The notes: generated from the letters alone by a model not told the origin. A DNA stretch of 64,000 bases from Caprella mutica (GCA_947561585.1 CANNZV010003193.1:24-64023); one strand, 5' to 3'; counted from the first letter of the stretch, positions 1-11,324 are shown. Program-made: numbers and translations.

Positions 1-429
1 AGGGTAGGAAATAAATAGAGTATAATATTGACGAACAATAATTAGGATAAAAATGATGTATGTGCTACATAAAGTGCTCCTGTAATTTCATTTCAAGTTT
101 TAATAGACTTGACTAAGCACGAAGTACATATTTATTATACCATTTAAAATGTACGTTTTTATACAAGAAATGATTAACTAGGAACTTTAAATAGTCTTAA
201 GTATTTGAAATTACATATAAAATATTCTCCAAATTCTACAACTCACCTTTATCAGTTTTGGTTCATCCTGATTCATCGAAAAAGGTCCCTTAACCATTTT
301 TACCATCTTCACCATCATCATCTCATTTTTTGGACTAGGGTCCACTCTGAGCCAAATTGGAAAAAGCATAAATATTTTATACGTATCTATATATGAAAAA
401 ATTATTTACGTTTTCATTGAATTTATTTA
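1..429. other. AT-rich sequence, nothing recognised
   Basis: No gene, RNA or repeat is recognised here. Short open frames are AT-rich and look random. Confidence 0.6.
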
Positions 430-936
430 ACTATCAAAGAAAAAATGGGATGGTTAACTATCAGAGAAAAGGGTCACTGTGATGATGTACTATCAGAGAA
501 AGGAGTCAATGTGATGATGAACTATCAGAAAAAAGAGTCACTGTGATGATGTACTATAAAAGAAAAGAGTCACTGTGATGATGTACTATCAGAGAAAAGA
601 GTCACTGTGATGATGTACAATCAGAGAAAAGAGTCACTGTGATGATGTACTATAAAAGAAAAGAGTCACTGTGATGATGTAAAATCAGGAAAAGAGTCAT
701 TGTGATGATGTACTATCAAAGAAAAGAGTCACTGTGATGATGTACAATCAGGAAAAGAGTCCGTGTGATGATGTACTATCAGACAAAAATATCACTGTGA
801 TTTTGTACTATCAGATAAAAGAGTCGCCGCGATGATGTACCATCAGAGAAAATAGTCTCTGTGATAATGTACTATCAGAGAAAAGAGTCATTGTGATGAT
901 GTACTATCAGAGGAAATAGTCTCTGTGATCTTGTTA
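430..936 (+). repeat. 32-bp tandem array
   Basis: About 16 head-to-tail copies of a 32-bp unit, ACTATCAGAGAAAAGAGTCA followed by CTGTGATGATGT. Copies differ by substitutions and small deletions, for example ACTATAAAAG or AATCAGGAAAAG. The same unit occurs in the opposite orientation at 4796-4995. No coding frame is kept. Confidence 0.95.
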
Positions 937-2090
937 CTCTAGAGTCTTGACTTACCTATAGAATTTGATGAAATATACAATCCACAGCAGAGAAATAACT
1001 GCAATCAAGAGATGTGTTACATATTTCATCTTCATTTTCTTCAGTTCCCTTTGAAGTTTTTCTTTAATTGAATGAATTGAAATAAAATCAAGAAATCTTT
1101 CACCCTAAAAGGAAATTTGATGATGAGAACAGGATCAATTTTAGTTGCTATTTTTTAATTCTCTTATACGAAAAAAAAGGTGAAATTAACGAAAATTGAC
1201 CCTTTTAGATAGTCACTTTCACTAGTAAATATATTTTCTGATTTTTTACACTGTTCAATAATTGAAAATCATAGTAACACCGAAAATATATTATCTTGTT
1301 TGTGAATTTCAAAATCTATACTTGCCTTATCAAGTTATGAGATATAGAACTCAAAACTGCTCTTTCAGATATTTAATGAAGAGGCAATGTTTTCCCAAAT
1401 CATACAAAGCCGTTTTAGTGGGTGACTAAACTCTAAATTATGTCTTCTGAATTGTTTTTTATTGTAATAGAAACATCATAAAATTTCGAATTGAACCTGT
1501 GAATTTAAAAAGTTGAATGCATATTGCACAATTAGACTTTTTTAAATATTACACACAAAATTTAACTAATAAAAAAAGTTGAAATTTTATCTCAATATGT
1601 AAAATTACCAGATGAAAAATAACTAACCGCATTATACATTACACATGTCGCACCTACGGTATTTCCATAAGTATTTCTATTAGGTAAAATAAAATAGCAG
1701 GGTGCATTTAAATAGTATTGGGGAGTATATAGTTTATTCTACTATCTCGCGGTACAGTGAAGGACATCAGTTGAGTATATAGAGAATGAAGAGAAGGAAC
1801 CTTATCATTAGACAGATAAGGATCCAATGGTAGAGTGTTTATTACACAAGCTAATTACCAATTATACGAGTGCGGCTACAAGAACACACCCTAGGTGAGT
1901 GCTGCCACTACACTCAATACTATATACCCCGTGTGTGTTTCACTACACTCTGCTATTATACTTCTACTCATCTACGACTTAAGGCATTGAGCACTTACTA
2001 TTCATTTGCTAACTATTACAGCATAATCATTAACACCACAAGAATTCTAAATAGCTCCTCTCCTTTAACTTTGTTTATTTGATAAGACCA
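937..2090. other. No recognised feature
   Basis: AT-rich DNA without convincing coding potential. The short frame at 1870-2082 has low-complexity composition and no splice or domain support. Confidence 0.55.
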
Positions 2091-2172
2091 AGTGCAGTTC
2101 ATGCAGATCTGGATAGAGTGCAGTTAATGCAGATCTGGGCAGAGTGCAGTAATTATTGATGCAGATCTGGAC
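2091..2172 (+). repeat. Short tandem repeat, GCAGATCTGG units
   Basis: Three imperfect copies of a roughly 26-33 bp unit. Each has GTGCAGTT or GTGCAGTAAT followed by ATGCAGATCTGG. No function is suggested. Confidence 0.75.
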
Positions 2173-2868
2173 ATATCTAAATTTATTGATTGAGAAGAGC
2201 TAAGCGGGTGTCATATTTTTCGATGCAAGACCAAGTTTGAACCCATTACAAAAATTAATTAGTTCATCATGATTCAATCTCAAGTAATAAATTTTTCAGT
2301 CTTCTCTTGCTAACCAAAGTCCCAAAGTATACTGTTAACGTTATTAGATATTTATATTTTTGGTGTTTTTTCTTCTTTGGAAAATACTTTATTAGTACTG
2401 TAAATCTATTCTCATTCTTCTTGTCTGCAGATTCAATTTAATTTTTGTGATAAAACATATCAAAAATTATCAGTCATTTCTGATAAACTTTCTCTTAAGC
2501 GTATGAAATAGTATACAGTAGCTGATATTCACAAAAAAAAATTCAATCGAATTATGACAATGATTACTTGTAATATTTAAATATTGGTTTACTCTCTCCT
2601 TTTGGACCAAGTTTAAGTTTAAGGTCATATTGTGATTTGAAAATGAAATCAAATACCATACAAGAGACTCGAAGAAGCATTAAGAAAGGAAAGTGGATCT
2701 AACGTGTATTGATTATGGTAATGAATATAAAAACGAAAGAGAAGACTAAAAACAAAGTAAATAAATGTATAATTCATAAAAATATGTTTTTTATAAATTA
2801 TGAAAACTTTTCTTCGTTTTTAGCATAAGAATTGCATAGGAATATTTGAAAACGAAATTCATAGTATA
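2173..2868. other. No recognised feature
   Basis: AT-rich sequence with no gene or clear repeat. It ends at the TA beside the MITE copy at 2869. Confidence 0.5.
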
Positions 2869-3075
2869 CAGTAAAACCTCGTAGTTGAACAATCTCCTAG
2901 TAGACAGACCTCCTATTAGACCAAAAAAGTTTTGAGACTGTACTAGATAAAAACTCGTACTAGACAGAACACTATTTTTTTTTTAAATAGCAGTTATTCC
3001 AGTGTAAATACCAAATGGAGCAATAGTGTACTATATTTATCATTAACTCCTTATTATAGCGTCATTTTAGTTCAA
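2869..3075 (-). mobile_element. Partial pogo/Tigger-like MITE
   Basis: It begins CAGTAAAACCTCGTAGTTG directly after a TA. It resembles the reverse complement of the right part of the complete copy at 33290-33890, including the segments CAGTTATTCCAGTGTAAATA and CTCCTTATTATA. The other end is lost: similarity fades near 3075, shortly before the mariner-like element at 3144. CAG-starting terminal repeats with a TA target site are typical of pogo/Tigger elements. There is no coding capacity. Confidence 0.75.
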
Positions 3076-3143
3076 TAGATTCTCTTTTCTTTCATTAAAT
3101 CATCAAATCCACGTACGTATATTCCATTATCAGTAGTTTTTTA

Positions 3144-4040
3144 ATTGCGCGACTTTCACTAGGAATATTTGAAATATAAATTTAGTGGAAACAAATATAT
3201 TTTCTTGAAGATAAGGCTTGGTAATTACATTTTATGCTACACAAACTCATTCAAAATACTTCTAAAGGCTATATACAGAAGATGTTGGAAATGGTCGCCG
3301 GAATCCTGTAGTCAAAGTCTTGCGCGGTTCAAGACGCTCTTCGAGTCTTCGTCACCTTCTTAATTATTAATGCGTCTATCATATCATTAATGAATTGAGG
3401 TTTTTCCGAATACAAAATATTTTGTGTTGTAGCCCAGAAACGGAAATCAAGAGGATTGAGTTCTTACTGAGTGATGTCCAGAAGATCTGTGTCGCTTCTG
3501 GTAACTTCCTTAGAATTTGTCTTCAAGAACTGCTCAGCCACTCTTTTACATGGAGATGGAGCACCATCTTGCATACAACAGAGTCTGCGTCATGTTGAAG
3601 TGGCTCAAAAAAGTTTGTCACACTTTTTCTTTCAGCAAAGCCATGTTATAGGAACCATTAACAGAGTCACAAAGGCCGTCGTCATTGATGAATGCTTGGA
3701 CAATAGAACTTTCCAACCACAATTGCAACAAATATCATTACTTTTTTCATTTCTATAGTTTCATCGACAATATCATGTGGATCCTCACCTGCTAATATTG
3801 ACACATCAATAATTGAGAGGGTGACGAAGAGCGTCTTGAAGCGCGCAAGACTTTAACTACAGGATTCTGGTGACCATTTTAACACATTTTGTAGAGAGCC
3901 TTTAGAAGTGTTTTCAATGAGTTTCAAATAAGTTTGTAATAAATTAAATGTAAGTACCAAGCCTCATCTTCAAGAAAATATATTGGTTTCTTCTAAATTC
4001 TTATTTCAAATATTCCTAGTGGGGGCTCAAAGTCTTGCAA
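3144..4040 (-). mobile_element. Mariner-like element with long inverted arms
   Basis: Arms of about 235 bp (3144-3385 and 3795-4038) are inverted copies of each other, with many substitutions and small indels. Both contain CTAGGAATATTTGAAATA near the outer end and CAAGACGCTCTTCG near the inner end. The central part reads on the minus strand as a broken mariner-type transposase, listed separately. The arms are far longer than the usual mariner terminal repeat of about 30 bp. So this is either a long-TIR subfamily or two 3' ends joined head to head. No clear TA duplication could be assigned. Confidence 0.8.
3398..3770 (-). pseudogene. Decayed mariner-type transposase fragment
   Basis: The minus strand carries a recognisable DDE/D transposase core. 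The motif QDGAPS lies near 3557-3576. It is followed by KRVAEQFLKTNSKEV and then by NPLDFRFW near 3434-3460, which corresponds to the SPDLNPLD-FxxW block of the mariner/maT group. A stop codon sits two codons before NPLD, where the family normally has SPD, and the segment needs frame changes to be read further. About 39 residues separate the QD and the NPLD aspartates. The first catalytic aspartate and the N-terminal DNA-binding region are missing. It cannot encode an active enzyme. Confidence 0.8.
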
Positions 4041-4425
4041 AGAGAAAAAAAAACACTGTAGGTGTTATTTTCCATTCTAGATTTAAAAATTAGTTGATAT
4101 CTAACATTATAACAGAATACCTAACCTTCAAGAAGAAAAAAGTAGTTTATTATTGAATAAGCTGTTAAAGTAATATAAAAAAGTAGTACCCCATTTTATA
4201 TGAAAAACTTAAATGAATACTTTCAGAATAAAGGATTAATTATATCTTCTCTAATAGAATCTACAGGGCCAATCACCAACTCATATTCTCCATTAATGAT
4301 AAGCTCTCTCTCGAACTAAAATACTATAAAATTACTATTTCAAATACCATAGAATGGTTGTGATATTTTGTATATTTATAGTTTCTTACCAGTTGATAGC
4401 GGCTGATCTTCTTTGGAATTGTTAG

Positions 4426-4430
<5 letters not shown>

Positions 4431-4465
<35 letters not shown>

Positions 4466-4600
4466 GCCCCCAGCCAGAAGAAGCTTCTCTGCTCTACGAC
4501 CATGGCTCCGACCATCGCCAATGGTAGTGGCCTCCAACCGACTGTGAGGTGCCTATAGCAGGTCACAGGGCTACACCCAAACTGCAGTCATCATACTTAA
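4431..4600 (-). mobile_element. Poly(A)-tailed insert, possible retroposed copy
   Basis: A run of 32 T (4431-4462) is followed by a GC-rich stretch (4463-4580) that stands out from the AT-rich surroundings. On the minus strand this is a GC-rich body ending in poly(A), the signature of a retroposed RNA or SINE. I do not recognise the parent sequence. It has no clear tRNA A and B boxes, and I see no target-site duplication. Parental gene and family are unknown. Confidence 0.5.
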
Positions 4601-4745
4601 TTGGACGGCAAATATACAGAGTGTCCTAACCCTAAAAATATTGAATTTTCTTGCGTTGATAGGCAAAGTGGGATAATCGACAGTGCCTCTCATATATACT
4701 GAAAAAGGAACACGTCATTCAATTAAGCCACTTTGCCGTAAAGAA
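4601..4745 (-). repeat. Dispersed repeat, copy 1
   Basis: Read on the minus strand it contains GGCAAAGTGGCTTAATTGAA and then GGACACTCTGTATATTTGCC. A diverged plus-strand copy occurs at 5690-5870, with GGACATTCTGTATATTTGCC. The pair looks like two copies of one short interspersed element in opposite orientation. Ends are not defined. Confidence 0.6.
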
Positions 4746-4761
4746 TATAGGCGCAAGAACC

Positions 4762-4795
4762 TGAATAGCTATCGTATAATTACGATAGCTATTCA
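4762..4795. repeat. Perfect 15-bp stem hairpin
   Basis: TGAATAGCTATCGTA (4762-4776) and its exact complement (4781-4795) surround a 4-base loop. It sits just before the inverted 32-bp array. It may be the end of a mobile element or a source of hairpin instability. Confidence 0.8.
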
Positions 4796-4995
4796 TCCGA
4801 TAGTTCATCATAACAGTGACTCTTTTCTCTGACAGTTCATCATCACAGTGACTCTTTTCTCCGATAGTGCATCATCATAGTGACTTTTTTATATGATGAT
4901 ACATAATCACAGTGCCTCTTTTCTCTGATAGTACATCATCACGGTGACTCTTTTCTCTGATAGTACATCACCACAGTGACTCTTTTCTCTGATTC
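4796..4995 (-). repeat. 32-bp tandem array, inverted partner
   Basis: About six copies of the unit seen at 430-936, in reverse orientation: ATCATCACAGTGACTCTTTT with TCTCTGATAGTTC. The two arrays are about 3.9 kb apart and could pair as a long hairpin. Confidence 0.9.
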
Positions 4996-5026
4996 AAACT
5001 TTTCTCATTCAACTATCTCTTGTATA

Positions 5027-5490
5027 CGGTGATTGTTACAAGAGTACAACCCTATCTTTAATTCACGGCGATAGTTACAGGTGTATCAATTCTATGTATT
5101 TAGGGTTATAAATACAGGTGTATTAACAGTGAAACTTATTTACGGTGATAGTTACTAGAATTCCGACCATATCTCTTTTTCACGGTGATATTTACATTAG
5201 AACCAACCCTATTTATTAGTTACGCTGATATTCACAATAGCACCAACCTTATTTTTCATTTTCGGTGATAATACAATAGCACCAGCCTTAACAATAATTC
5301 ACGGTGATAGTTACTGTAGCACCGACCCTAACTTTTATTTAAGGTTATACTTATATGAGTTCCAACGTGAAGATTTAATCAGGATAATGGTTACAGAATT
5401 ACCTATCCTAACATTTTTTTTACGGTAACAGTTTCAGGAGTACCAACCTTAATAATTATTTACGGTGATAGTTTCAGGAGTGCCACATTA
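5027..5490 (+). repeat. Degenerate array, about 41-bp units
   Basis: Roughly eleven decayed copies built around ACGGTGATAGTTACAGGAGT followed by ACCAACCCTAA and a T-rich spacer. It directly follows the 32-bp array. Confidence 0.8.
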
Positions 5491-5689
5491 TCCCTTATTT
5501 GTTATATAATAGTAACAAAGATACTATCACTACTAATCACCATATTTTTTCAAACTGTTGATCAGTTGAGTATTTATATTCAAAATACGTTGAATTTAAA
5601 TCTGAGATCAGATTATGTTATTCCAAGCTTTAAATATTTAATAGTAGATAACAGAGGCTTTGGAATATCATTAATATACCCATGGAATA

Positions 5690-5870
5690 AAACGCTGAGG
5701 ATTAATTTCCTGTTTAGGCCACTCTGTCTTAGACAAAATCGCACTGTGAAGCAATATATATTATGTGTGTGCATATCAGTTAAGTCACTCTGCCAGTTTT
5801 GACTCCAATTTTTTGGGTGAGGACATTCTGTATATTTGCCCTCCAATTGTCATATTGAACTGTGATTATT
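5690..5870 (+). repeat. Dispersed repeat, copy 2
   Basis: Plus-strand relative of 4601-4745. It shares the order GGCCACTCTGTC, GCACTGT, AAGTCACTCTGCC and GGACATTCTGTATATTTGCC. The overlapping short frames on both strands follow this repeat and are not genes. Confidence 0.6.
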
Positions 5871-7364
5871 AGCAGAATTATAACATAGACCACTTTCAAA
5901 AACTGAACTAAGGGCGAGCAGTTCAGTGTTAATTGAATGTTTATCATGTGTTTCTAAATTAAAAACTTTCACAAGTACTTTTATCATGTACTTATAACAA
6001 TACTAAAATATTAAAATTATATGCGAAAAATTTTATTACAGAAAATATAATCCCTTCTAAATGAAGGTAATTTATATAATATATCATTTTATACACAGGA
6101 CTGTTTTCATATTTCAACCTTTTTAAAGAGAAAAATGGTCATTCCCAGGAGAATAAAATTTTGATCAGTATTTTGATACAAAAACGGAGGATCGAAACAA
6201 AAAAATACAACAAACTGAAAAAGTAATTAAAGTTATAACTCCCTAAACATTATACCACTTCACAACGCAAAATCACACGACTTACTGAATTCAGAGGTGT
6301 ATTGTTCTCCATAATTATTCAACAGGTGTTTCCTTAATGAAATACGTGCAAGTGTTGGCTGGTAATTTTGCTTATATTTGTATATTCCCATGTTGTTAGC
6401 TGATATTGGAAATGTTCATTTTAAAGTAAGCTTAGAAGAACAATCGATATGTCAGACCTCTAATAGTTATTTTTGGTTTTTAGGCAAAGAGAGATAATAA
6501 ATAATATAGGGTTCTGTAAAACTGTGTACACACTCGAGTCAATAACAAGGAACGGACATGGAGTAGAGATAGAGAAAACACATCTGGGAGATGCGAATCA
6601 CAAGGTAAAACACGCGAATGATCTAAAACTCGACATTAATGTGTTACTTATGCTTCACTAAACAGATACTCTGGAACTCTTGAAACGGAGAACAAACGAA
6701 ATTCTTTTCACTTTTGTAGTGATTTTTATGATGCTAAGATATTGTAGATTTACAGTCAATTACTCTTCTACATTCAATAAATGTAAATCAGATAACAGGA
6801 AAATTCAATTATTTTGAGAAATAATCAGCTAAATTAAGTACAAAATTGTTCTGGGAGGAAAAAAAGAATATCATTTTTTGAATGAATTTTATTTGCATAA
6901 ATGCCTAATGACGTAAATAGGATTTATTATACTTCAAAGGAAAGTTGTTGAAGTATCGTGTATCTTCTTATGGCCAAAACACGCCCATAGCCGTTTCCAG
7001 AACTTGAAACTGTAGATTTAATTAATTAAACATAACGTAATTTTAATATAGAAAAAAAAATAATAAAGAATATGGAATAGATTTAATATCGAATATAGAA
7101 TATACAAAAAAATTAATATAGGTTAGTTAGAATGATAATATTTAATCTAAGAGATACATTATCTATTAATCTAATACGGTATAAATTCAATCTTGATAAT
7201 CCAAATAAATTGACAAAAAATAGATACAAATTGTCAATATGATTTGATTTCTACATTAAATTGGCATGCTTTCATATATTCACATTATTACGTTCAATTA
7301 TGTTCTGTGGGAAATAAATTATCAACATTATAATGCTTGTAATTACTTACATGAACAATAACTT
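5871..7364. other. No recognised feature
   Basis: AT-rich, with no exon-like segment supported by splice sites or domains. Confidence 0.5.
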
Positions 7365-7640
7365 TTACAGCTGTTCAGAAAAGCCAATCACCAGATTATA
7401 GCTAAATGTTCTTTTAAAAGTCCAATTGGCAATATTTAAATACAGCTGTTGGAAATAACTGACCTGAAATTACAGGTGTTTAGAAAAGCCAATTACTAGA
7501 GAACAGCTGAATTTAATTTCATATGCATAATTTGGCTATATTCTCTATTATTTTATTCATGATATTCATAGATACAAATGAAATAACTGACCAGAGATTT
7601 CAGGTGTTCTGAAATTCCAATTAGTAGATTACAACTGATT
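7365..7640 (+). repeat. Spaced repeat of CAGCTGTT...AGCCAAT units
   Basis: Four imperfect copies of a block resembling ACAGCTGTTCAGAAAAGCCA followed by ATYACYAGATTACAGCTGA. They are separated by about 100 bp of variable AT-rich sequence. Confidence 0.65.
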
Positions 7641-8053
7641 GTTCTGTAAGTGATAGGTATATTATTATTAATATATTTTAAATTATTTTCACCACTTTAT
7701 TCTGAATTATAACTGAAAAGTTTATATATCTGCGAGTAATATTCATAATTAAACTCTTTAAATACTTCATTAGTTAGCATATTATACAACCTGTCATTGC
7801 TTATCAACAAAAATATACTGATGACAATTTGTAAGCATCCTGGAAATTCAAGGCCATCTATCTGGAAATAATGTAAAGAAATCACCCTCTAACGAATGTT
7901 TGCTTAAATTTGTATTAACAAATGTAACCTTCATTTTCTCTTGAAATATGTACCATGATTCCATCTGCAATATTCCATATTTTCAACTAATTAATGGTAA
8001 TGTATCATATAATGACAAACTATTTCATATGAAAATTGGACCCTTTTCCGCCA
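7641..8053. other. No recognised feature
   Basis: AT-rich sequence without support for a gene. Confidence 0.5.
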
Positions 8054-8330
8054 TTATTAACACAATCACAACATTATTAACATCTTGACACAATTGTTAA
8101 CACCTTAGCACAATTGTTAACACCTTAACACAATTGTTAACACCTCAGCACAATTGTTAACACCTTAGCACAATTGTTAACACCTTAGCACAAATGTTAA
8201 CACTATAACACCATTATTAACTCCTCAACACCATTATTAACAGCTTAACACATTATTTACACCATAACAGCAATATTTACACCATATCACCATTAATAAG
8301 TCCATAACACCATTGGTAACCAATTAATTC
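8054..8330 (+). repeat. 20-bp tandem array
   Basis: About 13 copies of ACAATTGTTAACACCTTAGC, most regular at 8090-8200 and degenerate at both edges. It leads directly into a non-repetitive tail (8331-8540) that also follows the unrelated array at 37257-37650. Confidence 0.9.
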
Positions 8331-8540
8331 TACTAACCTAACCCTACTTCAAAAGTTTACTCACTGCTTTATCTGCTGGAACGCCAGAACAGCTCTCAAT
8401 AAAACTCTGACAAAATCGTCACAAATCCACTTATCAAATTTCTTCTTCATAATAACCTTCATTTAATATTTACACACCCATTGGGAAACGCACAAGAATA
8501 ATTCCTTCTAAAATAAAATTGGCAAGCAAAAATAAGAAAC
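8331..8540 (+). repeat. Conserved array tail, copy 1
   Basis: Shares an ordered series of short matches with 37651-37880: CTAACC...CAAAAGTTTACTYACT, GCTGGMACG, CTCARTRAAACTYT, TTCTTCATAA and AAGAATAATT. This suggests the two arrays belong to one element family in which the tandem unit was replaced but the flank was kept. Confidence 0.65.
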
Positions 8541-9564
8541 AAATATTTTTAAGATATTACTCTTAGCCAAGGGCTAGCTTACTAGAGTTACCTGTCAGCA
8601 GCAAATAATTTTAGCTCCTCCCATCTCATCGACAGGTAATTTCAAAACGAATAAATTTCTTGATCCGCATTGGCACCAGGTCTGACAATGATTGGGGAAT
8701 TCCCCCTTATTTGCGGGAAACGAGCACTATTTATTTTGGGGAATGAAGGAATTGTTTCTCACATTTCTTCAAACTATGATAATTGACGTTAATAACTTTA
8801 ACAGTTTCTGCAAGTAATATATAACGGTTTTATAAGGTTTTGTTCTCTGTTTTAATTTGTTCTGTTTGTGTTCGGTTGTTTTACAGTATTTGGTTTGGTT
8901 GAATCAGTCTGTTGACAGGTGACTGTTACAGAGGAGCAGTAATGGTGATATTATGGTACTAATTATTACGAAATCACACTAGGGTTCGTAGTTCATCTTT
9001 AATTCTAATAGATAGATTGGTTTGCTTCCTTGTTTTTATTAAATATTTATAATAAAAGAATAAAAGAAGAGGATCATATAGATAGATTAGCAGAAAAAAT
9101 TTGGTGAACTTGATTAAGCGAAAAAAAATGTAAATATAGTGCATCTAATTAAATTCTTGTAATGTCTTTTCAATTGAAAAGTGCTGCTTTCAAAAAAAAT
9201 TTATGATTTATAAAAAGCACTGTATTTCGACATTTTGTCTGAATTTGGGAGATTTTGTCATTTGGGAGATCAGACATTTTTGTCTGAATCCACCAAAATG
9301 GTGGATTTTATGCAGCAATTATGAGGTATAACGAAACATTTAACTGGCAGCCCTGATTGGCACTCAGTGTTGAACTAGTAGTCTCGTGATGTGCACGCTA
9401 ATTTTACTGCTTTCCCTTCAATGAAAACTCAAACCTTCAGCTGATAAATTCGCTTGTGCAATATACCTCATGTAGTTTCTGTGATAATTTTGTTGGTGAA
9501 ATAAATTCCTCTACACTCTTTGAATTGAAAAAGAAGACTAATATTTAAGTAATTTATGTGCAGC
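8541..9564. other. No gene; small hairpin at 9289-9310
   Basis: No coding support. Repeated TTTGTCTGAATT and TTTGGGAGAT words lie at 9234-9290. A short inverted repeat, ATCCACC-AAAAT-GGTGGAT, lies near 9289-9310. Confidence 0.5.
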
Positions 9565-10335
9565 ACACCCTTGTAGTAGACCAGAAGCAGTTCCAGTCTA
9601 GATCGGTCAGGTATAAAAATTTATTTTAATACTTTTGTTTTAGGTCAACATCGTACAGCGATGACTGCGATAATTCATTAGTTCTAAATGTTAATCAAGA
9701 TTTTAACCCTTCCCCTCCTGAGATAAAAAAAATATATTGAAACATTTTTATAAAAATACTTATTTACACATTCGCAGCCCAAAGCGGAAATATCTTTCAA
9801 GTTCCATGCTTAACATGTTAAAATAGCATATAATTACATGGTTACTGCAGATAACGTCAGGAGGGGAAGAGTTAAGGTGCATAAAATAACATTTTTTAGA
9901 GGAAGGAAACATAGAGAGTCAAGATGTAACAGTGGTACACTTTGTACATTAACTTTTTTTCCAATTATGATTGATATAGTATTTTTCAATTGAATTTTCC
10001 TTTAATGAAATAATCATTGTCATTAATGCATTATCTAGTCTTCTGTAATCATTCACAGAGATATCTCTAGCACAGACTCTGCCATGAATAAATGATTAAT
10101 TTTTAATCATATTTTATCTAAGAAATGACCAGTAATGAATATAACACATTATTTGATAAGAGATCTATGTCGAATTTAGTATTTTAATATTAATATTTTT
10201 ATTTTTCACATTAGGATGACTGGCATATGACAAAAACTGTGTTGTATCTAGTACATGGTTTTCCCCACCACAGTTTACATTTTTGAAATAACTTTGTCTA
10301 ATAAATTAGGAAATGGTTGGACTACTCCATATGTT
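9565..10335 (+). mobile_element. Diverged pogo/Tigger-like MITE
   Basis: The left end has TAGTAGACCAG and later GTCAACATCGTACAG, matching the left part of 33290-33890. The right part has AGCACAGACTCTGCCAT, TGTTGTATCTAGTACATGGTTTT and CCACAGTTTACA, matching its right part in the same order. The terminal repeats are eroded and the copy is longer (about 770 bp against 601 bp), so it has gained sequence. Non-coding. Confidence 0.7.
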
Positions 10336-10340
10336 TAGTG

Positions 10341-11307
10341 GTGACCGGACAACTTGCCGCCGGACAATTAGCCGCGGACAATTAGCCGTGAAGACAATTT
10401 GCCGCTTGGATAATTTGCCGCTAGGACAATTTGTCGCCAGAACAACTCGTCATGTGATATTTGTTTAACCGCCGAATACACTATTTTTTTATAAGAAAAC
10501 TATTTTAAATATAAGCTGCGTGTTGTAAATCGATTATCATATTTTCTTAGCAGTATTTGATTTTTTTTTTCATTTCGAATGTTAAATACAATATTTTTTA
10601 ACTGATATGTAAACCTAGTGTGTTGTAAATTAACAATAATATTTTCTTCGTTCTATTTGAAAGTATTTTGTAAATATAATACATTGTAAACTAGTACATT
10701 GGTGCGAATAAAGGTTTGTTAAGTAAGAAGTCTTTGATTTTTGTGTAAGGTAGGCAAGTAAGCTACAATTACTATCACCTCTTCATTTTCCGCTTCTATT
10801 CGTGAGTGCAGTCACCGGTGCTTGTGTTTCTTTTCATATCATTCCTTGATTAGTGATTGCATCCACGAAGTAGCTTTTCTGCATCCATGAGCATTGTCAT
10901 GGAGTGGTGGTTGGTGCCTTTGTTCAAAGAGTCATTTTTCTTTCTGACTTCTTCTTTCTGTTCCTTGTATTTATTTTCCTTTTGACGTCAACTAAAAAGC
11001 CATTCGTTTCGAAGCAGACTTTAAATGCTTCTAAATTTATATTGATAATTCAAATATTTTTTGTGGCTTGAAACTAATTAATTAATTAAAATAATGAAAT
11101 TTGTCAATTGCTGTTTTTCGTCAGTCTTGAACGAAAAGAAACAAATCATGGTTCAAATTTATATATTTTTTCAAATATTTGTAAAGGATGCATAGTAACA
11201 TAAATCACGCGGCGAGTTGTCTTGGCGGCGAGTTGTTCTCATGGTGAATTGTCCGCAGCTAGTTGTCCGGCGGTGAATTATCCAACGGCAAGTTGTCCTA
11301 GAACCCG
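10341..11307. mobile_element. Element with mirrored subterminal arrays (GACAATTTGCCG phrase)
   Basis: A perfect 8-bp duplication GTTTAGTG flanks it (10333-10340 and 11308-11315). The left end has about seven copies of a 15-17 bp phrase, GGACAATTTGCCGCC and variants (10345-10455). The right end has about seven copies of the complement, GGCGGCGAGTTGTCC (11207-11300). The outermost shared core is GACAACTTGCCG, about 7-10 bp in from each end. The 750-bp centre is AT-rich and non-coding, and includes a segment (10765-10905) also seen at 17455-17600. The 8-bp duplication suggests hAT-like mobilisation. No transposase is present, so it is non-autonomous. Confidence 0.85.
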
Positions 11308-11324
11308 GTTTAGTGTATCATGAA

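Noticed and set aside
430..936. CRISPR-like array of 32-bp repeats
   Set aside because: Units are contiguous without unique spacers, and the context is eukaryotic.
3169..3363. 64-residue plus-strand frame
   Set aside because: It lies wholly within the left arm of the mariner-like inverted repeat.
4324..4566. 80-residue minus-strand frame with a polylysine run
   Set aside because: The lysines are the poly(A) tail of the retroposed-like insert.
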